From: Burkholderiales bacterium PBB3
Lineage (GTDB): Bacteria > Pseudomonadota > Gammaproteobacteria > Burkholderiales > Burkholderiaceae_C
NCBI GenBank assembly: GCA_002256115.1
Contig: NKIK01000003.1
Coordinates: 124,001-188,000 of the forward strand
Reading direction: 5' to 3'
Length of the DNA stretch: 64,000 nucleotides
The position numbers and the translations under genes were made by a program. The first letter of the stretch is position 1. Every line of letters begins with the position of its first letter. Below the pieces are notes generated by a model, which worked only from the letters and a program-made list of their open reading frames with translations, was not told where the DNA came from and searched no databases. Shown in pieces: positions 29,049 through 36,658 of this stretch.

Positions 29049-29828
29049 ATGAACTACGAATGCATTACCACCCGTCTGGAAGGCGACAAGGTCGCCATCA
29101 TCACGCTCAACCGGCCCAAGGCGCTGAATGCGCTGAACGACCAACTGATGGACGAGCTGGGTCACGCGCTAAAAGGCTTTGACGCAGACCCTGCGATTGG
29201 CTGCATGGTCATCACCGGCAGCGAGAAGGCCTTTGCAGCAGGTGCCGACATCACTGCCATGGCCAAATTCACATTTGCGGACGCCTACAAAGGCGATTTC
29301 ATCACCCGCAACTGGGAAACCATTCGCAGCATCCGCAAGCCTGTGATTGCCGCGGTCAGCGGTTTTGCATTGGGCGGTGGCTGCGAGCTGGCGATGATGT
29401 GCGACTTCATCATCGCAGCGGACAACGCCAAGTTCGGCCAGCCCGAAATCAAGTTAGGCATCATCCCCGGCGCGGGTGGCACGCAGCGCCTGCCGCGCGC
29501 AGTGGGTAAGTCCAAGGCTATGGATTTGGCACTGACCGGCCGGATGATGGATGCGACCGAGGCCGAACGCGCCGGGCTGGTCAGCCGTGTGGTGCCGCTG
29601 GACAGGCTGATGGAAGAGACTCTGGGCGCCGCGCTGATGATTTGCAGCTTCTCGCAATTGGCCACGATGGCCGCCAAAGAGTCGGTGAACCGCTCCTTTG
29701 AAGGCACCCTGGCCGACGGCATCATGTTTGAACGCCGCCTGTTCCACGCGCTGTTTGCCACCGATGATCAGAAAGAGGGCATGGACGCGTTCGTGAACAA
29801 GCGCAAAGCGGAATTCAAGCACCGCTAG
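29049..29828 (+). CDS. Enoyl-CoA hydratase
   Basis: 259-aa crotonase. Oxyanion holes in [13 protein letters not shown] and [16 protein letters not shown]; the two acid-base Glu are in GGCELAM and [19 protein letters not shown], as in true hydratases acting in beta-oxidation or phenylacetate breakdown. Starts 61 bp from the divergent PaaG-like gene, so they may share a control region. An IS1-like element is inserted 12 bp after its stop codon. Confidence 0.93.
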   Translation: MNYECITTRLEGDKVAIITLNRPKALNALNDQLMDELGHALKGFDADPAIGCMVITGSEKAFAAGADITAMAKFTFADAYKGDFITRNWETIRSIRKPVIAAVSGFALGGGCELAMMCDFIIAADNAKFGQPEIKLGIIPGAGGTQRLPRAVGKSKAMDLALTGRMMDATEAERAGLVSRVVPLDRLMEETLGAALMICSFSQLATMAAKESVNRSFEGTLADGIMFERRLFHALFATDDQKEGMDAFVNKRKAEFKHR

Positions 29829-29832
29829 ATCT

Positions 29833-29840
29833 CAAAAATC
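29833..29840. repeat. Target-site duplication, left (CAAAAATC)
   Basis: Exact 8-bp match to 32367-32374 on the far side of the IS1-like element. Confidence 0.85.
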
Positions 29841-29860
29841 GGTAGTGGTTCACTTTGAAA
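29841..29860 (+). repeat. Left terminal inverted repeat
   Basis: Begins GGTAGTGGTTCACTTTGAAA. Pairs with 32347-32366 with one mismatch in 20. Confidence 0.9.
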
Positions 29861-29915
29861 AAACCGACGTTACAACTCTATAGAACTAACTTGATGGCTC
29901 TGCTATCGTAGTGGT

Positions 29916-30062
29916 ATGCCCAAGAAAGACTTTTCACAGATAGCGTTCTCCGTGGTCCAGCGGGCCACTGGGGAAGCGCCTAAACCCGCGCCAGAGCCAA
30001 AGAAAAAGGCCGCGCCTCCGGTTAAGAAGGTCGCGGCCAAGAAGACCGAGAAACGGGCTTAG
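29916..30062 (+). CDS. Small basic Lys/Ala/Pro-rich protein (passenger gene)
   Basis: 48-aa ORF, MPKKDFSQIAFSVVQRATGE followed by a tail of Pro, Lys and Ala (PKKKAAPPVKKVAAKK) like a histone H1 tail. Start ATG 29916 without a strong ribosome site. It lies inside the IS1-like element, convergent with the P63C gene; the two stop codons overlap (30060-30062 and 30059-30061). Function unknown; the tail suggests nucleic-acid binding (inference). Confidence 0.65.
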   Translation: MPKKDFSQIAFSVVQRATGEAPKPAPEPKKKAAPPVKKVAAKKTEKRA

Positions 30063-31057
30063 TCTGGGTCAATACCCGGCAAATCAGGCTGACCGCCGAA
30101 CCTTTCAATAATTTTCGCTTCGTATACGGTTTTATCCTCATTTGAGGATTCAGCCATTTCCAGTACGCGCCCGATCTGCATACGTAGCGCCCGCGCGCCG
30201 ATGTCGTTGAGAAACTGGAACAAATAACGCTTCTGCTCCCCATCCTTCGCTTTAAGGGCGCGAAGAAGGTCCAATATTTTCCCGTTGCTTTTGGCTAGAG
30301 GGTAGTAGATATGGCGACGAGTCAAGTGCATGAATTGCCAAGGTTTTCCCCGTGTAGGTAATGGTATTTTGTAAAGACGTTGCCAGGCCAGGTAGAGTTC
30401 GTTAGGGAACTCTTGTTCGTATTTTTTAGCCTCCTCTTGAACAAATACTTTGAATGCCTGGATTACCTCTTCAATCTCTGGGCGATAGCCTGCCAAAGCA
30501 TAAACAAGGCCAGTGATACCAGCCTTTGCAGAGGCCCCATTTATGATTGCTGCTTGCTGAATAACCTTCTCATAGCGTTTGCCAAGGTTTCCGCGACGGT
30601 TGGCGTCCGCGATGGCGTTACACACTTCGATTAGAAGTGCAGCGTCGTGACCGTTAATGACTGATGGCGGCTGTCCGCCGCCACCGGAACCCCATTGAAG
30701 TAAAAGGGTTTTCCCCAATTTTTCACGCAATTCCCCGCTGACGGATTCGGCCATGGCCTTACTCTCGATGAAGCTAGGAAATGAGTTTCCGCGCGGCGAA
30801 AGGCCAAGAATACGAGCCATCCCGATTTGACTAATAACGGGCGTTTTTTTGGCATCGTCTGCGATGTAGCACTCCACATCTACGCCAAAGTGCTGAAGAA
30901 AATTTCCCTTGTTAGGTAGTGCAAGGGTGGGCTTTAAGCCCCAACGAGCTAACGCACCTTTTTTAGCCCTATCGGCCTTTTGCTCGGGCGTCATGATTTC
31001 CGCTGTCTTTGCTCCGCCTTTGGCGCGCCCCCTCAGCTCTTTCGGTTCATCGCTCAT
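30059..31057 (-). CDS. P63C-domain protein (passenger gene)
   Basis: 332 aa from ATG 31057 with AGGAGA upstream. The N-terminus (LRGRAKGGAKTAEIMTPEQKAD) is basic and repeats a KGGxARxxxLTPEx-like pattern; the C-terminal two thirds matches the P63C domain, seen for example in ANRRGNLGKRYEKVIQQAAI and YYPLAKSNGKILDLLRALK. The domain occurs in phage and mobile-element proteins and has no established function. Here it faces away from the transposase across a 135-bp gap with four ATGCTTGCA-like repeats, a possible self-regulation site. Confidence 0.82.
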   Translation of the reverse strand: MSDEPKELRGRAKGGAKTAEIMTPEQKADRAKKGALARWGLKPTLALPNKGNFLQHFGVDVECYIADDAKKTPVISQIGMARILGLSPRGNSFPSFIESKAMAESVSGELREKLGKTLLLQWGSGGGGQPPSVINGHDAALLIEVCNAIADANRRGNLGKRYEKVIQQAAIINGASAKAGITGLVYALAGYRPEIEEVIQAFKVFVQEEAKKYEQEFPNELYLAWQRLYKIPLPTRGKPWQFMHLTRRHIYYPLAKSNGKILDLLRALKAKDGEQKRYLFQFLNDIGARALRMQIGRVLEMAESSNEDKTVYEAKIIERFGGQPDLPGIDPD

Positions 31058-31079
31058 GGAATTCTCCTATTCAGAGTAG

Positions 31080-31142
31080 ATGCTTGCATGGCAATTACAT
31101 GCTTGCTAGTATTGTAAGCATAAATTAGAAATAATGCTTGCA
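31080..31142. promoter_or_regulatory. Four ATGCTTGCA-type repeats between the P63C and transposase genes
   Basis: Copies at 31080-31088 (exact), 31099-31107 (last base T), 31113-31121 (inverted, one change) and 31134-31142 (exact), all within the divergent promoter region. The arrangement resembles a binding site for a regulator. Protein partner unknown; the P63C protein is the nearest candidate. Confidence 0.5.
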
Positions 31143-31192
31143 TTATATTTGTAACTCTATAGAATTCAAACTGACTTATACGAAAGCAGACG

Positions 31193-32029
31193 ATGAACAA
31201 GCTCTCCATCCAAGACCGCGTACAGATTCTGAATGCCTTGTCAGAAGGCATGGGCATCAATGCAGCGTCTCGGATTACTGGCAAGAGCAAGAACACCGTT
31301 CTCAAGCTATTGGCAGAAGTGGGCGAAGCCTGCGCTCTGTACCAAGACCGTGTAATGAACAATCTGCCTTGCAAGCTGGTGCAGTGCGACGAAATCTGGA
31401 GCTTTGTCGGCACCAAACAAAAGAACGTCAAGGAAGGCCAGCCAGAGGGCTACGGCGACTGCTACACCTTTACAGCCATTGACCAGGACACAAAGCTGAT
31501 GCCTTGCTGGTTGGTGGGTACGCGTACCGCTGAATGCGCAAATGAATTTATGGCTGACCTTGCTCCACGCATGGCCGGACGCATCCAGTTGACTACCGAT
31601 GGCCTCAAGGTCTACGTGGAAGCCGTAGAGGCGGCATTTAAGGGCAATGTGGACTATGGAATGCTGAACAAGACTTACGGCATTGAAGGCCAGATCAAAG
31701 AAGCCAAACGCCGGTACAGCCCAGCGACCATGACAAGCTGCGAAAAGCTGCGTGTCTACGGCAATCCAGACAAAGAAATGATCAGCACTTCACACGTAGA
31801 GCGTGCAAACCTGTCTATGCGCATGGGAATGCGTCGTTTCACCCGCCTGACCAATGCATTCAGCAAGAAGCTGGAAAACCACATGCATGCGATCAGCTTC
31901 TATTTCATGGTCTACAACTTTGTGAAGATTCACAAGACCATCAAGACAACCCCAGCTATGGAAGCTGGCGTTACTGACTTCTTGTGGAGCATGGAAGACA
32001 TTGTTTTGATGTCGGAAACGATGGGCTAA
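31193..32029 (+). CDS. IS1-family-like DDE transposase
   Basis: 278 aa from ATG 31193. N-terminal helix-turn-helix (about aa 8-45, DRVQILNALSEGMGINAASR). DDE catalytic core: first Asp in VQCDEIWSFVG, second Asp in LTTDGLKVYVEA, Glu in HVERANLSMRMGMRR. The HVERxNLxxR block is characteristic of IS1-like enzymes. Single unshifted ORF, unlike classical IS1, which uses a frameshift. It cuts and joins the element ends described at 29841 and 32366. Confidence 0.88.
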   Translation: MNKLSIQDRVQILNALSEGMGINAASRITGKSKNTVLKLLAEVGEACALYQDRVMNNLPCKLVQCDEIWSFVGTKQKNVKEGQPEGYGDCYTFTAIDQDTKLMPCWLVGTRTAECANEFMADLAPRMAGRIQLTTDGLKVYVEAVEAAFKGNVDYGMLNKTYGIEGQIKEAKRRYSPATMTSCEKLRVYGNPDKEMISTSHVERANLSMRMGMRRFTRLTNAFSKKLENHMHAISFYFMVYNFVKIHKTIKTTPAMEAGVTDFLWSMEDIVLMSETMG

Positions 32030-32060
32030 AGTTACTCCCTCAACTTTTTTGGGGGATGCA

Positions 32061-32327
32061 ATGACTGAACAAGAGCTTGAAATCGTCCGTCTAAAACTTC
32101 GGCTGGAGGTCCAGCAAGTCCTAGTGCGTGGTCTCTATATCGCTTTGGCAAACAGTTCGCCAAGCGCAGCCCAAGCGTTTCGGGAGTCGTTTTCCAAGCT
32201 TCGTCTAGAGCATTCAAAGATAGTTCTAGAGGGCGTGAAGGACGGTTATTCTGATTTGATTGCGGCAGAGTATCAGGATGCATTGGAAGATTACCTTTCA
32301 AACATTGAGCGCGGGCTCACCCCATAA
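32061..32327 (+). CDS. Small helical protein at the right end of the IS element
   Basis: 88 aa, starting at ATG 32061 with GGGGGA upstream, 31 bp after the transposase stop. Sequence is mostly charged helix (EQELEIVRLKLRLEVQQVL and SDLIAAEYQDALEDYLSNIE). No known domain recognised. Its position as last gene inside the inverted repeats makes it part of the element. Confidence 0.6.
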   Translation: MTEQELEIVRLKLRLEVQQVLVRGLYIALANSSPSAAQAFRESFSKLRLEHSKIVLEGVKDGYSDLIAAEYQDALEDYLSNIERGLTP

Positions 32328-32346
32328 AAACTTTGTAACAGCCTCA

Positions 32347-32366
32347 TTTCAAACTGAACCACTACC
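32347..32366 (-). repeat. Right terminal inverted repeat
   Basis: Minus strand reads GGTAGTGGTTCAGTTTGAAA. A further GTTACAA is shared by both ends a few bases inward. Confidence 0.9.
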
Positions 32367-32374
32367 CAAAAATC
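32367..32374. repeat. Target-site duplication, right (CAAAAATC)
   Basis: Exact 8-bp match to 29833-29840. Intact duplication suggests a recent or stable insertion. Confidence 0.85.
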
Positions 32375-32382
32375 GTCCGGTT

Positions 32383-32410
32383 TTGCCATCGATAAAAATT
32401 TGGCTATAAT
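32383..32410 (+). promoter_or_regulatory. Sigma-70 promoter of tRNA-Met
   Basis: -35 TTGCCA (32383-32388), 16-bp spacer, -10 TATAAT (32405-32410); the mature tRNA begins 10 bp later. The IS1-like element inserted only about 16 bp upstream of the -35 box, leaving the promoter intact. Confidence 0.85.
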
Positions 32411-32419
32411 TCTGGGCTC

Positions 32420-32496
32420 GGTCGTATAGCTCAGTTGGTTAGAGCGCAGCATTCATAATGCTGATGTCGGTGGTTCAAATCCACCTACGACCACCA
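32420..32496 (+). tRNA. tRNA-Met (CAT)
   Basis: 77 nt including encoded CCA. Acceptor stem GGTCGTA pairs with TACGACC; anticodon loop TTCATAA gives CAT; T-arm GGTGG-TTCAAAT-CCACC is intact. Elongator Met is favoured, but a CAT tRNA for Ile (modified by TilS) cannot be fully excluded by eye. Confidence 0.95.
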
Positions 32497-32504
32497 AAAA
32501 TTGG

Positions 32505-32537
32505 AAACCCATACATCGCAAGGTGTGTGGGTTTTTT
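32505..32537 (+). terminator. Rho-independent terminator after tRNA-Met
   Basis: Stem ACCCATAC / GTGTGGGT with one G-T pair, followed by a run of six T, beginning 9 bp after the tRNA. Confidence 0.8.
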
Positions 32538-32557
32538 CTTGGCCCCAAGGTACCTCC

Positions 32558-33190
32558 ATGACCCTGCTCACCCCCGAACAGTTTTTCGGTTTTCTCAGTG
32601 CGTCTTTGCTGATTACCGCATCGCCCGGCCCGGACAACCTGCTGGTGCTGTCCATCGGCGCATCGCGCGGGCGCAAGCTGGGCATGGCCTTTGGGCTGGG
32701 CTGTGGCATCGGCTGCCTGAGCCACACCCTGCTGGCGGCGCTGGGCATCAGCGCGCTAATTGCAGCATCGCCCTGGGCGTTTACCGCGCTCAAGCTGGCG
32801 GGTGGCGCTTACCTGATTTACCTGGGCTGGCAGGCGCTGCGCAGCACTGGTCAATTGGGCACGCAAACCAGTGATGCGCTGCCCGCCAACGCGCTGCAGC
32901 TCTTTGGCAAGGGCATGTTCGCCAATGCCATTAACCCCAAGGTGGTGATGTTCTTTCTGGCATTTTTGCCGCAGTTTGTGGTGGCCGACCGGGGCGATGC
33001 GCCTTGGCAGATAGCCCAACTGGGCCTGATCTTTACCCTGCAAGCAGCGCTGCTGTTTGGCCTGCTGGGCTATTTTGCCGGGCATGTAGGGCGATGGCTC
33101 AACCGCAATGCCCAAGCGGGCCTGTGGCTAGACCGCATTGCGGGCACCGTGTTTATGGGCTTGGGGCTGAAGCTGATCATCGGCCTTTGA
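32558..33190 (+). CDS. LysE-family amino-acid/metabolite exporter
   Basis: 210-aa inner membrane protein, start ATG 32558 (MTLLTPEQFFGF). The LysE/RhtB signature ITASPGPDNLLVLSIGASRG is present near the N-terminus; about six hydrophobic helices follow, including the NAINPKVVMFFLAFLPQFV segment typical of the family. Substrate not predictable. Confidence 0.92.
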   Translation: MTLLTPEQFFGFLSASLLITASPGPDNLLVLSIGASRGRKLGMAFGLGCGIGCLSHTLLAALGISALIAASPWAFTALKLAGGAYLIYLGWQALRSTGQLGTQTSDALPANALQLFGKGMFANAINPKVVMFFLAFLPQFVVADRGDAPWQIAQLGLIFTLQAALLFGLLGYFAGHVGRWLNRNAQAGLWLDRIAGTVFMGLGLKLIIGL

Positions 33191-33259
33191 CTGAACGCCA
33201 CCGGGGGTCTTTAGCCTAGGGCCCAGCGCCGCTGGGCGGCGCTTGCTAGAGTCCGCGCC

Positions 33260-34858
33260 ATGTCGGCCTCCCTTGCTATTCCCCCGAGCCGTGCACTGGT
33301 GTGGCTCAAGCGCGATTTGCGGGAGCACGACCACGCGCCGCTGGTGGCGGCACTGGCCCATTCCGATGCACTATCCCTCTTTATCGTCGAGCCTGAATGG
33401 CTGCAAAGCCCCGAGTGCGACACCAGCCATGTGGACTTCGCGTTAGGCTGTTTGGCGGAACTGCGCACCGCCTTGGCAGCGCGCGGCATGCCCTTGTTGG
33501 TGCGCATAGGTTCTGCCGTGGACGTGCTGGCGCAACTGCACAACGAAGTGGCGTTCACCCACCTGTTGAGCCATGAAGAGACGGGCCCGGGCTGGTCGTA
33601 TGTGCGTGATGTGCAGGTGATGGCCTGGTGCAAATCCGTTCACATCCACTGGCAAGAATTTACCCAGACCGGTGTAGTGCGCCGCCTGCGCAGCCGCAGC
33701 GGTTGGGCCGGGCGCTGGCAGGCGCGCATGGATGCGCCTTTGCAATTGCTGAACGGCGAGTTCACTGCGGCGGTGACGCTAAACCAGCCCGAGCTGCCCA
33801 CGTTGGCCAGCCTGGGGTTGGCACCGCACGGAAAAACTTTGCAAGCCGCTGGCGAGAAGGCCGCACGGCGCACGCTTAAAAGTTTTCTACAAGTGCGCGG
33901 CTACGACTACCGCAAAGCCCTCTCCAGCCCGCTCACCGCCGAAGAAAGCTGCAGCCGTCTCAGCCCGCACCTGGCCTTTGGCACGCTGTCCATGCGCACC
34001 GTGCACCAGGCCACCGAGGTGGCGATTGCCAACACACCTGACCGCGCCTTCGCCTACGCGCTGCGCGGTTTTGCCGGGCGGCTGCGCTGGCACTGCCACT
34101 TCATGCAAAAGCTCGAAGACGAGCCGGACATTGAATTCCACAACTTCGCCCGCGTGTGCGATGGTCTGCGCGAAGACGAATTCAACGACGCGTACTTTGC
34201 AGCCTGGTGCGAAGGCCGCACCGGCTACCCGATGGTGGACGCCTGCATGCGCTCGTTGATTGCCACCGGTTGGCTGAACTTTCGCATGCGCGCCATGCTG
34301 GTGAGCTTTGCCAGCTACCACCTGTGGCTGCATTGGCGGCCCACGGGCCTGTTTTTGGCTCGGCAGTTTTTAGACTATGAACCCGGCATCCACTGGAGCC
34401 AGATGCAGATGCAAAGCGGCACCACCGGCATCAACACGCTGCGCATGTATTCGCCCACCAAGCAGGCGCAAGACCAGGACCCGGAAGGGTTGTTCATCCG
34501 TCGCTGGGTGCCGGAGCTGGCCCGCGTGCCGCTGCCCTACCTGGCCGAACCCTGGAAGATGGACATCAGTGTGCAGCGCATAGCGGCCTGTTTGATTGGC
34601 GTGGACTACCCGGCACCCATCGTGGACGACAAAGTGGCGATGAAGGCTGCCAAAGACCGGATGTATGGTTTGCGCAAAAGCGAGGGCGCGCGTGAAGAGG
34701 CCAGCGATGTGCAGGCGCGGCACGGCTCGCGAAAAGGCGGCCTGCCGCCGTCCGGGCAACGGCGCAAAACCACGTCCCTGCAAACGACCAAGCGGGTCCT
34801 AAAACGTGCGACAGAAGAATCCACAACGCCGTCACCCCAAGGCGATCTGTTCGCCTGA
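33260..34858 (+). CDS. Deoxyribodipyrimidine photolyase / cryptochrome family protein
   Basis: 532 aa. N-terminal Rossmann antenna domain (about aa 10-135, ALVWLKRDLREHDHAPL). C-terminal FAD domain with SRLSPHLAFGTLSMR, RRLRWHCHFMQ, the substrate segment TGYPMVDACMRSLIATGWLNFRMRAMLVSF, and LDYEPGIHWSQMQMQSGTTG. The basic C-terminal ~60 residues are variable. The QMQMQSGTTG variant differs from the NNGGWQW of classical CPD photolyases, so its lesion type is uncertain. Head of a five-gene photolyase cluster. Confidence 0.9.
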   Translation: MSASLAIPPSRALVWLKRDLREHDHAPLVAALAHSDALSLFIVEPEWLQSPECDTSHVDFALGCLAELRTALAARGMPLLVRIGSAVDVLAQLHNEVAFTHLLSHEETGPGWSYVRDVQVMAWCKSVHIHWQEFTQTGVVRRLRSRSGWAGRWQARMDAPLQLLNGEFTAAVTLNQPELPTLASLGLAPHGKTLQAAGEKAARRTLKSFLQVRGYDYRKALSSPLTAEESCSRLSPHLAFGTLSMRTVHQATEVAIANTPDRAFAYALRGFAGRLRWHCHFMQKLEDEPDIEFHNFARVCDGLREDEFNDAYFAAWCEGRTGYPMVDACMRSLIATGWLNFRMRAMLVSFASYHLWLHWRPTGLFLARQFLDYEPGIHWSQMQMQSGTTGINTLRMYSPTKQAQDQDPEGLFIRRWVPELARVPLPYLAEPWKMDISVQRIAACLIGVDYPAPIVDDKVAMKAAKDRMYGLRKSEGAREEASDVQARHGSRKGGLPPSGQRRKTTSLQTTKRVLKRATEESTTPSPQGDLFA

Positions 34859-34874
34859 GCGATCCATCCAACGA

Positions 34875-35039
34875 ATGAAAAACGACTTCAAAGGCAACAA
34901 AAAATCCCTGCCCAGCAAGCTGTGCGCCGTATGCGGCCGCACCATGACCTGGCGCAAAGCCTGGGCTAAAAACTGGGAGTCGGTGTTGTATTGCTCCGAT
35001 GCCTGCCGCGCCAAGAAAGCGGATAAGAAAACGCCATGA
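34875..35039 (+). CDS. DUF2256 small zinc-finger-like protein
   Basis: 54 aa from ATG 34875. Basic N-terminus, then CAVCGRTMTWRKAWAKNW and YCSDACR: four Cys that can bind one zinc. Matches DUF2256, a family repeatedly found next to photolyases; function unknown. Its stop overlaps the ATG of the next gene (ATGA). Confidence 0.88.
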   Translation: MKNDFKGNKKSLPSKLCAVCGRTMTWRKAWAKNWESVLYCSDACRAKKADKKTP

Positions 35040-36658
35040 CCCACGCCCCCAACAGCCCTTCTTCAGGCCCATCAGACGCTGCCGCCCCACTACCCGCCAC
35101 GGTGCGCAATCTGGTCATCGTGCTGGGCGATCAGCTCGACGCGCAGTCTTCGGCCCTGCAGGATTTTGACCCCACGCAAGATGTGGTGTGGATGGCCGAG
35201 GTGGCTGAAGAATCCACCCACGTCTGGTCGGCGAAGCAACGGATTGCGGTGTTCTTGAGCGCCATGCGCCACTTTGCGCAAGACCTGCACGCACGGGGCC
35301 TGCCACTGGCCTACACGCGATTGAACGATGCAGACAATATGGACACGCTGGCCCTGCAACTGCGCCACGCCATCGCGCAACTAAAACCCGCCGCGTTGGT
35401 CCTGACCGCACCCGGCGACTGGCGCGTGCTGCACAGCCTGCGCGCGGTGGCCACCGAGCACCAGCTCACCCTAGACCTGCGCGACGACACACACTTCTTC
35501 AGCACGGTGCGCGAATTTGCAGCGCATGCCAAGGGCCGCAAGCAACTGCGCCTGGAGTACTGGTACCGCGAACTGCGCCAGAAACACGGCATCCTGATGG
35601 ACGGCAAAGACCCGGTGGGTGGGCAATGGAATTTTGACGCGGACAACCGCGAGTCCTTTGGCAAGGCCGGGCCGCAGAATGTGCCGCTGCCCACGCGCTT
35701 TGCGCCTGACGCCACTACGCAGGAAGTCATCGCGCTGGTGAACACACAATTCGCCGGCCACCCCGGTACCCTACATACCTTCGGCTGGCCGGTCACGCGC
35801 ACGCAAGCGCTAGTCGCCTTGCAAACGTTTATAGACCAACGCCTGCCGCTGTTTGGTTTGTATGAAGACGCCATGTGGGCCGGTGAGGCCTGGCTCTACC
35901 ACTCGCACCTGAGCTGCGCGATGAATCTCAAACTATTGAACCCACGCGAAGTGGTGCAGGCCGCCGAAGACGCCTACCGCGCGGGACAAGCACCGCTCGC
36001 CGCAGTGGAAGGGTTCATCCGGCAAATATTGGGTTGGCGCGAATACGTGCGCGGCATTTACTGGACGCAAATGCCCGACTACTTGGAGCGCAATGCGCTC
36101 AATGCCCAGGCCGAACTACCCACCTGGTACTGGACGGGCGACACCGACATGGCCTGCCTGAGGGATGCCATTGGCCAAACCCTGGAACACGGCTACGCCC
36201 ACCACATCCAGCGCCTGATGGTGACCGGGCTGTATGCGCTGCTGCTGGGCGTGAAGCCGCAGGCGGTGCATCAGTGGTATCTCAGCGTCTATGTAGATGC
36301 GGTGGAATGGGTAGAGCTGCCCAATACGCTGGGCATGGGTCAGTTTGGTGACGGTGGCCTGATGGCCAGCAAGCCCTATGTGGCCAGCGGCAAATACATC
36401 CAGCGCATGAGCAACCATTGCAAGGGCTGCAAGTACGACCCCGCCCTGTCCACTGGTGAAACGGCCTGCCCCTACACCACGCTGTACTGGGACTTTTTGA
36501 ATCGCCACGAAGTGATGCTGAAGAAAAATCCACGCATGGCTATGCAACTCAAGAACCTGGGGCGCCTGGATGCAACCGCGCGTGAGGCCATTGGCGTCCA
36601 AGCGGCGGTACACCGGCAGGCCCAACGCCCCTTAGCACCAACGGGTCCAGCCGTATGA
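35036..36658 (+). CDS. phrB: Iron-sulfur bacterial cryptochrome / (6-4) photolyase (PhrB type)
   Basis: 540-aa protein of the FeS-BCP family, which repairs (6-4) photoproducts using FAD, a lumazine antenna and a [4Fe-4S] cluster. N-terminal domain opens with NLVIVLGDQLD. The four cluster Cys are present: Cys374 (MACLRDAIG), Cys462 and Cys465 (SNHCKGCKYDP) and Cys478 (TACPYT). FAD-domain motifs: ILGWREYVRGIYW, HHIQRLMVTGLYALL, and ELPNTLGMGQFGDGGLMASK. Coupled by ATGA overlaps to genes on both sides. Confidence 0.93.
   Translation: MTHAPNSPSSGPSDAAAPLPATVRNLVIVLGDQLDAQSSALQDFDPTQDVVWMAEVAEESTHVWSAKQRIAVFLSAMRHFAQDLHARGLPLAYTRLNDADNMDTLALQLRHAIAQLKPAALVLTAPGDWRVLHSLRAVATEHQLTLDLRDDTHFFSTVREFAAHAKGRKQLRLEYWYRELRQKHGILMDGKDPVGGQWNFDADNRESFGKAGPQNVPLPTRFAPDATTQEVIALVNTQFAGHPGTLHTFGWPVTRTQALVALQTFIDQRLPLFGLYEDAMWAGEAWLYHSHLSCAMNLKLLNPREVVQAAEDAYRAGQAPLAAVEGFIRQILGWREYVRGIYWTQMPDYLERNALNAQAELPTWYWTGDTDMACLRDAIGQTLEHGYAHHIQRLMVTGLYALLLGVKPQAVHQWYLSVYVDAVEWVELPNTLGMGQFGDGGLMASKPYVASGKYIQRMSNHCKGCKYDPALSTGETACPYTTLYWDFLNRHEVMLKKNPRMAMQLKNLGRLDATAREAIGVQAAVHRQAQRPLAPTGPAV

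Larger units (their letters stand above)
29841..32366 (+). mobile_element. IS1-like transposon with passenger genes
   Basis: 2526-bp element. Ends are inverted repeats starting GGTAGTGGTTCA; the first 20 bp match at 19 positions (one C/G change), and both ends then carry GTTACAA about 8 bp further in. Flanked by the 8-bp direct repeat CAAAAATC (29833-29840 and 32367-32374), the target duplication; IS1-family elements make 8-9 bp duplications. Contains a DDE transposase (31193-32029) plus three genes not needed for transposition: a 48-aa basic protein, a P63C-domain protein and an 88-aa helical protein. It sits between an enoyl-CoA hydratase gene and the tRNA-Met promoter. The assignment to IS1 rests on transposase motifs and duplication length. 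Confidence 0.88.

Noticed and set aside
32032..32301. Minus-strand 89-codon frame at the right end of the IS element
   Set aside because: Opposite the 88-aa ORF at 32061, which has a ribosome site and a more protein-like helical sequence.
29841..32496. tRNA-targeted integrative island
   Set aside because: The element ends before the tRNA promoter and has transposon-type ends with an 8-bp duplication. There is no tyrosine integrase and no repeat of the tRNA 3' end.
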